Shown in pieces: positions 56,951 to 64,000 of a stretch of 64,000 nucleotides of DNA (the first letter of the stretch is position 1; every line of letters starts with the position of its first letter). The stretch is from Lunularia cruciata. Its lineage: Eukaryota; Streptophyta; Marchantiopsida; Lunulariales; Lunulariaceae. Location: the NCBI GenBank assembly GCA_948567375.1, contig OX419755.1, forward strand, positions 63,244,944 to 63,308,943, given 5' to 3'. The translations under genes and the position numbers were made by a program. The notes beneath the pieces were generated by a model that searched no databases, had not been told where the DNA came from, and saw nothing but the letters and a program-made list of their open reading frames with translations.

Positions 56951-59040
56951 TGAAAGCAAACACATGGATGAACTTGCAAAAAATCTCCTCAAATCTCACT
57001 TTCTCCTCCTTGGTAACATTTGGACCATACTTGAGGGTAGATGACCTCTTCTCTATCTCTTGAAGTGTCAATGGTGATTTATCCGGTTCCTTCAAAACCT
57101 CTGGCTTAGGTGAAAAATCCATAGCACACAAGGGATACACATCTAAATCAGATTTAGATCTATCTTCCTCTGTAGAAGTCTCCTCTTCCATGCTTGTGTC
57201 TACACCTGAAGCTCCTTCTTTTGAATCGGATTCCCAATAATCAGAATATGGTGTATATGAATGTGAAGTGTTGGTGGTGTTAGTCACAAGAACTGTGACT
57301 CTATGGTTTGATGGCCCAATCCTCAAGTACCCTTTGTGTCATTGATCAGTTGTGCGTGTTGCTCTCAACCATGGCCTCCCAAGAAGTAACTCATAGCTTG
57401 AATCCTTCAAGACTTGGAAAGTCATGAGATTTTGAAATCCCATAACTGAAACTACCACCTTATCCATCACCCCTACTGGTCAAACCTGTTACTTGTTTTC
57501 TATGTTCACCAAAAATGTTGAAGGTCTAGAGGGTATCATACCCAACTTATTCATCAACCTTTTTGACATGGCATTCACCGTTGATCCTCCATCAACCAAT
57601 GCATCCTTGATGTTGTGACTATTTACTCTCACATCAATCTTGGAAGCATATTCATGAGCCTCCCATGGTGCTAGTTTAGCATCCACCACCCCCATTGATA
57701 CTGGAGCTTTTGTGTTCTTCTTCCTCTTGCTCCTTGTAGAACTAAAGCCACCTCTAAGGTCCTTTCTCAAAGTAGTATTCAAAGCAATCATTTGGCCGAG
57801 TATGATGTTAGCCTTGTGACTACCAACCTCCTCCAAGACATTGTAGTTCCATTGTTGCTTTAATATCAAGAAGTCCTCCATCCCCAACTTCTTTCTTGGA
57901 GTCTTTGTTGTTGATGGTGTTGAAGTGCTTGTGCGAGTGCTCCTAGTAGGCATAGGAGTATCTTGGCCAGGAGTAAATCCTTGAGAAGAGTGATCCAAAA
58001 GATCCAAATTAATACCTTTGGACTTTGAGCACTTTCACTTCTCATACTTGCTCTCAATCACATCTATAGATGCTATCCCCTTACCTTTGTTTGGATTAGG
58101 AGCCACTTGGGCTTCACTACCTCCCTCTTTCCCTCTATTGGCTCCTTCATAATGCCTTCCCCATGGTAAGTGGAATTTTGGGAATTCCTTTAGGTGTGAC
58201 CTCTTCCTCCACAACCAAAAAAATTTTTCTCATTGAAATTGTTGGTTGACCTCCTCTATATGGATAATTTCCATAACTCCTAGGTCCTCTCCCTACATTC
58301 TGATCTACTTCTCTCTTCTCTCATAGTTGCACCACATTGAACTTGAGATCTACAAGTTTTTGTCATGGTTTGAAGTGGATCTTTTGGTGGAAGTGCAAAA
58401 ATTGAAGCAACTACTACTTGTGGTGCAACCCTTGCCACCAAAGTACTAGAAGTTCCACCATACTTGTAGCCTTGAGGAAGATGCACAACCTCCTTCACCA
58501 CCAAATCACTTTCATCTCCTTCCAAACAGTCCTCCATGCGAATTGCAATCTTGATAGCTTGAACCTTGGAAGAAGGTTTCTCATATCTCACCTTGCATCT
58601 GATTTGTGGTCTCAACCCTCCTACAAAATTATTGGTGAGCATGGCCTCTATGCCAATCATAGAAGTCTACACATCATCCCTACCCTTCCTCAACACTATG
58701 CAAAATCTGGACTCTAACGTTTCCACTCTTTCCACATAGACTCTCACTTTCTCTCCATCTCCTTGCTTGAGAAAGGTAACCTCACTCATTAATCTCTCAT
58801 AACTCTCATTTGGAAGAAAATTCTCAATGAGTGCTGAAGTCAAACTCTCCCAAGACTCTTCTTGCACATCTTTCCTCTATTTTTTTGGTATTCTAACTCA
58901 TACCATGTAAGTGTTGCATCCTCAAAGAAATTTGGTAATAATGAGGCCCACTCATTCTTCCTCCTCTCATTTTTTCCTATTCAAGCTCTCTTGAAGTCTC
59001 TCACAAAGGCCTCTACATCTTCTCTATCTTTGCCAAAGAA
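56916..59040 (-). pseudogene. gag-pol: C3 Gag and protease
   Basis: Protease fragment ALVDGGSTVNAMSKRLM (57489-58007 frame) shows the same D-G-G triad as C1. Gag pieces at 58280-58867 include FVGGLRPQIRCKVRYEKPSS. The knuckle region near 58200 has lost its spacing. The Gag N-terminus around 58960-59050 reads in the frame KDREDVEAFVRDFKRA. Confidence 0.72.
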
Positions 59041-59290
59041 AATCTAAAGTTTCTCCATCTTAACTCATTATCTTTCTTTTCTCTCAATTTTTCTTTTTGT
59101 CATTTTTTTATCTCACTCTATAACTAATAGATTATGTACATGACTTACACCATTTTAGAGTAATTCACCCTAGGGAACACAAAAGGTTTAGGTTACTCCA
59201 AGATTTCTATAGCAATATCAGATCCTAGAGTGCATATTAATTGAACTCTCATGGATAGTTTATCCATAAGTTGAAAGATTATCTCCATCA

Positions 59291-59695
59291 CTAATCTTGA
59301 AAACTAGCTGGTGAAGGTGATAGTATTTCTATAGTTATACTAAGATTATCTCCAAGATCCTTCACCAAAGTCTCTAAAAGTGCTTTTAATTTACTACACT
59401 CATGTCCTTTTGGAAGTCCTTCAACTCCACAAACCTCACATAACTCCTTGGTCTTAGATCTTCTCCCTCCCAATCTTGGTGAAAAAGGTCCAATATGCAA
59501 AACCAAGTCAAGTAATCCCCTGCTTTCCCTCAGTCTCTTGCTCTCAAAGGTCAATAGACATGAACTTGCCTCATGTCCCTTCTCTCCACATAAAAAGCAC
59601 TTAGACTCACTCTTTCCTCCAAGTGGTGTAGGTTTTTGGATCCTCTCAACACTCTCTTCAAATTCTATTCTAAACTCTCTTTTCCTCAAATCCAC
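59291..59695 (-). CDS. C3 extra upstream ORF, 134 codons
   Basis: Longest open version of the extra ORF of this family: DLRKREFRIEFEESVERIQK, knuckle CFLCGEKGHEASSC and cluster CEVCGVEGLPKGHEC, ending SPASFQD. It is intact over 134 codons although Gag and Pol next to it are wrecked. Confidence 0.65.
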   Translation of the reverse strand: MDLRKREFRIEFEESVERIQKPTPLGGKSESKCFLCGEKGHEASSCLLTFESKRLRESRGLLDLVLHIGPFSPRLGGRRSKTKELCEVCGVEGLPKGHECSKLKALLETLVKDLGDNLSITIEILSPSPASFQD

Positions 59696-59993
59696 CCTAC
59701 AATCACCTCAAACCCTTAGGGAACCTTGCATATCTTGAACCTCTTAATTTCCACTCTTGATGACCTTCCATGTTTCCAAGATGAATCTGAACACTCAAAC
59801 ATGCTTTTTGTTGCTCTCAAACTCTTCATGCATGAGATCTCAACTTTGTAGAATTGACCCTTCCTCACAATGTCACTCAAATCTCTCAACTGGTATGTCA
59901 CAGTCCTCTAAAATTTTGCACATGTGATCACAAGTTTAGGGCATTCCTCCCTACAAAATTTCAGGTCTTTTCAAAACTCAATGTAGAACCATA

Positions 59994-60030
59994 TTTTATC
60001 TCTATATAAATAATTTATATAGAGATAAAA
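59994..60030. repeat. Perfect 17-bp inverted repeat in the broken C3 5' LTR
   Basis: TTTTATCTCTATATAAA (59994-60010), loop TAA, then its exact reverse complement (60014-60030). The arm sequence belongs to the LTR; its mirror copy is new, at the deletion point. Confidence 0.75.
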
Positions 60031-60134
60031 TTTAAATAGTATCTAAATATCAAAGTGAATAGGTAAGGTAGAGATTTAATTTAAATAGTATATAAATATC
60101 ATAATAACACACACATGCACAAATGGGTGTTATA

Positions 60135-60409
60135 GTCCAAGAATTCTACTCCAAAGAGATAAACAAGAGATACTTTCATTTGCTCACGTTGGATGTAAAT
60201 AATCTTGATGTGGAATGGATTCAAGAATAGGAAGCTAGGTGTAGGAAAGTGGCCTGTTGGTGTTTCCATCCCATCCACTCTCTAAAACACTTCCCAAGTC
60301 TAGCAATTGCATTATGTTTTCTCCCTTCAAATTACTCAGTTTTAGTAGATCATGTTCTTCCAAGAGTGGTGATCCACTCTCTTGGATTAAAACACCTACT
60401 TTGATACCA
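60135..60409 (+). other. Unassigned interval
   Basis: No feature recognised. Confidence 0.3.
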
Positions 60410-60780
60410 TCGTAATACTCCAAGGACAAGAGAAGTCTCCAAGAGAGAAAATGCAAGTTTCACACTCAATACCTTGATGCCCAAAAGGAGCACCTTCTCT
60501 TTATTATATAGCAAAGAGCATCTCCTCAAAGGAAGCTCCACCCTTGGATCAAATACATGGATTGGTGACCTTTAATCAAGCTCCATCCTTGGATTAGTTG
60601 TTTGGATGGGTGACATGTCAATCCTTGTCCTATCTAGTTGGTCAAATGGGTTTGACCAAAGAGAATCTTTAGGGAATCTCCTTATATGGAGCTCAAAATC
60701 ATATGATTGAGGTACCATTTGAAAGCTCTTGACAAGATGAATCATAGGGGAGAGAATGCAAGCCTTTTTCCCTTAAGGGT
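60410..60780 (-). repeat. Fragment of an element E-type LTR, inverted
   Basis: The minus strand matches the 3' two thirds of the E LTR, ending TCCTTGGAGTATTACG. The 5' part is missing beyond about 60780. Confidence 0.72.
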
Positions 60781-61017
60781 GCTAGGAGTTAACTCAAGTC
60801 TGGAGTAACCCATGTTAGCCTGATTGTGTCAATAAGTCTAAGGCTGGACTACTATATGTGCGGGCCAATAGGACCTCTGGTTGACACATTACTTGGCTAA
60901 TCAGAAATGCAATCTAGTATGTTCCCATGGACATAGCCTCTATGAGGTGAACCACATATCTTCTTGTGAGATCATGGTGAATGCTTTATTTGTTTATTAT
61001 CAAACTTGATTTTCAAT

Positions 61018-61028
61018 TGGTATCAGAG
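61018..61028 (+). promoter_or_regulatory. Initiator-Met tRNA primer-binding site
   Basis: TGGTATCAGAG, a perfect match to the core of the plant initiator-Met tRNA complement, two bases after a CA-ending stretch. Confidence 0.75.
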
Positions 61029-61059
61029 TGAATTTGGTTGATAATGTGCTATGGTTGCT

Positions 61060-62340
61060 CGAAGGCTAAAGTTTGTTCAAGAGGTTGCAGAGCATAATGA
61101 ATAAATTTTTTGAATCTTTATGTAGTACTATCATGAAGAGCATATTAGGTTGTGCCATCGAGAACCAAGAATTGAAATCATTGCAGGTTTGAGAATTGGG
61201 AAAGCATTGGAAGTTAGGGTGGCTGACGACTAGTACCACATAATTTCTTGTCAAAGTTTGGACATGGAAGGCTTTGAAGGTTTTGCAGGAGGGAACCCAC
61301 AAAGGACTTTTGGGAGGATTGAAGTCTGGATAGAAGAAAGAGATCCCAAAGGTGTCTTTGTAGGAAGAATAATTCTTGAGGAAGAAGGGACAGGATAGGA
61401 GATTCATGAGGAAGGTTGTGACAAAGAGAAGAGCAAGAATCAAAGGAGAAGGTTGGGAGGTATTGAAAGGAATTCAACAAAGTTTTATGAAGAGGTTTTG
61501 AGGATTCAATAAAGAGGACTAGACAGGAAGAAAGGAAAATTTTGAATTCAAGAGAGAAGGTCGAGAGGCAAAGAATAGGGAAGTCTCAAAAAGGTTAGCC
61601 AGGTCAAAGAAGTCTCAAATGGATTGAAAGTACAAAGAACCTATAAAGGAAGGAGATTATAGAGTTAACAGGAGAAAGATCTTGAAGGAGATTAGGGTCT
61701 GGTCAGGAAAAACACTCAAGAAAAAGTAGACAAGAAGGAAATCTTGAAAGAGTTTACGGTTTGGACATGAAGAACTCTTGAAGTAGAAGTTTTGGTCAAA
61801 ACAGAGAAATCTTGAGGGTTTTCAAGAAGAGAGGGCTTGGAGAAATTTTTCTGGACAGTATACTTGAGAGAAAGTAGAGTTGGACATGTAGGGAAATATA
61901 GAAGGAAAAAGAAGAAGCATCAAGGGCTTTTGGACAGCTGGAATCCCAAAGAATGGGTTTTGACAATAGAAGAGAGAATTGACATGAAATATTGAAGGAG
62001 AGGGGTTTCATGGACAGAAGAGAAAAGTGACTAATCAAACAAGAGTAGGGAAGAGCTTTTGCAAGGGAAATTTAAAGGAGAGCTTTACTAGAATAGTGAA
62101 TTTTGAAGGTTGCAAGACAGAGAGGGTTGCAAACTTTATAGTGAGATATCAAAGGTTTCAAAAGAGGGTTTTGACAGGAGTGTACTCTCAAGAGGAGTTT
62201 TGGAAGGACAAAGAATGATTGAAGAAGCTTTTGAGAATTGGCAGACAGGAAGAGAATTATCAAGAGGGTTTTGAGGATTCTTCGGCAAAGTACAAGTTTT
62301 GAAGGAGAAAACAAAGGAGAACATGTGAAAGGAAACAAAG
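61060..62340 (+). repeat. Purine-rich degenerate repeat region
   Basis: GAGAGAAATTTTGAA, GACAGGA, GAAGGAGA and GGGTTTTGA words recur irregularly on the plus strand, as in 15600-17100. No coding pattern. Minus-strand open frames here are a by-product of base bias. Confidence 0.5.
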
Positions 62341-63060
62341 ATGACATTGTTGGTTGCCTGAAGCAAATTCTGTGATGTACATGGTGTTTGCTGGACTCTC
62401 TTGCTGTAAAATTATTTGAATGACCCCATTGGGAGCATGTAGCCATCGTCTTGGAAGGTGATAGCTTGTTGATATACTATTTTTGTGGCCACACAGGCTT
62501 TGGCTGCTGATGTTGTTGTTGCTACAACTGATGCTGTTGATTCTATTGCCCTTGCCAAGGCCCTAAGTACATATCTCGTACTTGACAATGAAAATTCTTT
62601 TTTTTTCTTGTTGGAGCTTTACATGGGATTGGGAGTGTTGACCTAGTTGATCTGAAATAGATGCCGCATAGGAAGGAGTCCCATAATTGTAATAATTGCT
62701 TTGTTGTTGCTATTACGGATATACAGAAAAAAGCTTGTTGATTTATGATAACTTTATCGCATCAAGATGGTATACCCAAGGGACGTTGGAGGATGGGGAT
62801 AGCCATAGTTCCTATAGTAAAGAGTACAAGAGCTGAGCTGGTTCATCAATTGCCCAGTTACTATATCAAGCCATTTTGGTTCTGGTAGTTTCAATTGACC
62901 ATCCTGAAACCAAATAAGTTGAGCTTTACTTTCAAAAACTACTCATAGAAGGGAGTCCCTTCTTGAGCAAGTCTCTTCATGGCTACTTTCATGAATTTAG
63001 GAAAGACCTTGTAAGGTACTGAATTGCATCATATTTGAGAACAAGCTTTGAGGTGCAAGT
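62341..63060 (+). other. Unassigned interval before copia Gag
   Basis: No clear frame. Short (TGTTGTTG)-like runs near 62500 and a T-rich run at 62598. Confidence 0.3.
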
Positions 63061-63963
63061 TTAGAGATGGCAATCATGAAGATTGGAGGAGCCAAATTTG
63101 ACATTGCACAAATACAATGGACACTCCGATCATCTCCTATGGGAGCATCAGGTGAAAGGTATGCTCAAGGCCAACAGTTTTGGGAAATTGCTAAGACCCA
63201 AGACCAATTTGGTGTCAGAGGATGATTAGAATGACATGCAAGAGATAGCTATCTCCTGCATGTCATGTACACACAATGGTTTTACATCTGCAACACATGT
63301 TATAAAGTAGTTGAGTGAGTACAAGGACTGCATTACTCTTTTTGATGAGCTACAACAAAAGTACCATTAGAAAGAGTTGTCAAATCATCTCTACACATCC
63401 CTGAAGCTGGTGAGCTTCAAGATGAAGAACAGTGGACTAAGATACAAGATCATATTGATGCCTTCAATGATCTTGTTGTGGACTTGCAGAATCTTGGAGA
63501 GGACCTGAGTGATGAGAGAAAGGCACTCCACTTGTTGAGTTCTCTCTTACGTCCTCCTAGTCCTTGTCACAAGGACTGGGAGATCATGTTACATCATGAT
63601 AGGAAAACCATCACCTACAATGAGGTGATGAGTGCTCCATTAATAGACAATCTTCAACAAAAGATGATATTGCTTTCTCAACCCTTGACTCCTTCAAGAA
63701 TAGTGTTGAATGTCAATTGTGGAAGGACTAAGATGCGGACAAATGGTGGAGAGCAAAGATCTAAAACTAGATATGGTCTAGGTGGTCTATGGAGGGATCC
63801 CAAGACCATAAGACTGTGCTTTGTTGGAAGAGTGGCAAAGCTGGCCATCTCAAGAGAGATTGTTGAGGCAAAGCAGTCAAGCCTTCTTCATCAAATGTGG
63901 CAAAAGATAACAAGCAAGAAGAAGAGGATGACCTGCTTGACAACAACTATGCTTTATGACGCC
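63061..63963 (+). pseudogene. gag: Ty1/copia Gag, partial
   Basis: Reads KFDIAQIQWTLRSSP, HIDAFNDLVVDLQNLGEDLS, then ALHLLSSLLRPPSPCHKDWE and TITYNEVMS, the copia Gag pattern with the LG..LSDE...LLSSL core. A zinc knuckle follows in a shifted frame near 63820-63870 as CWKSGKAGHLKRDC, with the second Cys changed to Ser. Stops occur near 63220 and 63315. Protease and the rest of Pol lie beyond the window. Confidence 0.72.
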
Positions 63964-64000
63964 AATGATATGCTCTTTGCACTTTTTTTCAGCAAAATAG

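Larger units (their letters stand above)
53742..60134 (-). mobile_element. OTA-family element C3, decayed
   Basis: 3' LTR 53742-54427 (minus strand), internal region, and a 5' LTR reduced to its outer end (about 59990-60134, ending GGGTGTTATA). Internal parts match C1: integrase C-terminus 54470-55045, RNase H/integrase 55355-56017, RT 56162-56720, RT start 56740-56950, protease/linker 56916-58007, Gag 58280-59040, extra ORF 59291-59695. A roughly 210-bp deletion lies near 56100, and the inner part of the 5' LTR with the primer site is lost. No target duplication is visible. Confidence 0.87.
60781..64000 (+). mobile_element. Ty1/copia element, 5' part (runs off the window)
   Basis: A primer site TGGTATCAGAG at 61018-61028 follows a likely short LTR (possibly TGTTAGCC...TTTTCA, about 60812-61015; only one LTR is in view, so this end is uncertain). 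Gag is at about 63060-63960. The 2 kb between primer site and Gag is too long for copia, so another insertion (61060-62440) probably lies between. Confidence 0.55.

Noticed and set aside
61066..62446. Several long minus-strand frames
   Set aside because: A purine-rich plus strand gives few stops on the other strand. The peptides are Phe/Ser/Leu-rich without motifs.

Overview
The window is a stretch of plant nuclear heterochromatin made almost entirely of LTR retrotransposons nested inside each other. I found no host gene, tRNA, rRNA or CRISPR. A plant source follows from the lineages present: an Athila/Tat (OTA)-like Ty3/gypsy family, a chromodomain Ty3/gypsy element, and Ty1/copia relics with initiator-Met tRNA primer sites. 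I cannot name the species. A large, repeat-rich and possibly non-flowering plant genome is only an inference.

The standout is a Ty3/gypsy-type family, called MET here, present as copy 1 (1-8710, 5' end outside the window) and copy 2 (26587-36419). In a single reading frame it encodes Gag with two zinc knuckles, an aspartic protease, a cytosine-C5 DNA methyltransferase of DNMT3-like, non-permuted type, then a UAG codon present in both copies (UAG CAG CCA, a fit to the CARYYA readthrough context), reverse transcriptase, RNase H, a DDE integrase and a C-terminal PHD finger. Its ends are also odd. The direct repeats are split as A1 - body - B1 - A2 - B2 instead of two identical LTRs, and an inverted TGACA-GC-TGTCA sits at the B1/A2 joint.

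Nested layout. A chromodomain Ty3/gypsy element (E) runs from its 5' LTR (10147) to its 3' LTR (50532) and is bounded by a perfect 5-bp duplication CTTAG. Its roughly 40 kb contain other elements that split its protease (12.5 kb versus 36.9 kb), the gap before its RT (37.2-41.0 kb) and its integrase (42.7 kb versus 48.8 kb). The insertions are: D-family sequence (internal part left of 18288, 3' LTR 26327-36913); an OTA-family solo LTR (14599-15290, GTAC duplication); full OTA copy C1 on the minus strand (18289-26118, GAGC duplication); MET copy 2, sitting inside the D LTR; a palindromic D dimer (37191-41032); and OTA copy C2 on the plus strand (42733-48758). The integrase and chromodomain of E resume at 48759.

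Right flank. 50538-53741 holds mostly unassigned sequence, an LTR scrap of E and a cluster of strong hairpins. OTA copy C3 lies on the minus strand (53742-60134). Then come another E LTR scrap (minus) and the start of a Ty1/copia element with a primer site at 61018 and Gag to the right edge. The left flank of E holds a second Ty1/copia Gag relic (9067-9760).

All coding regions are damaged. MET copy 1 is the best preserved, with five nonsense codons beyond the shared UAG. MET copy 2 has more than a dozen, nearly all explained by C-to-T or G-to-A change.
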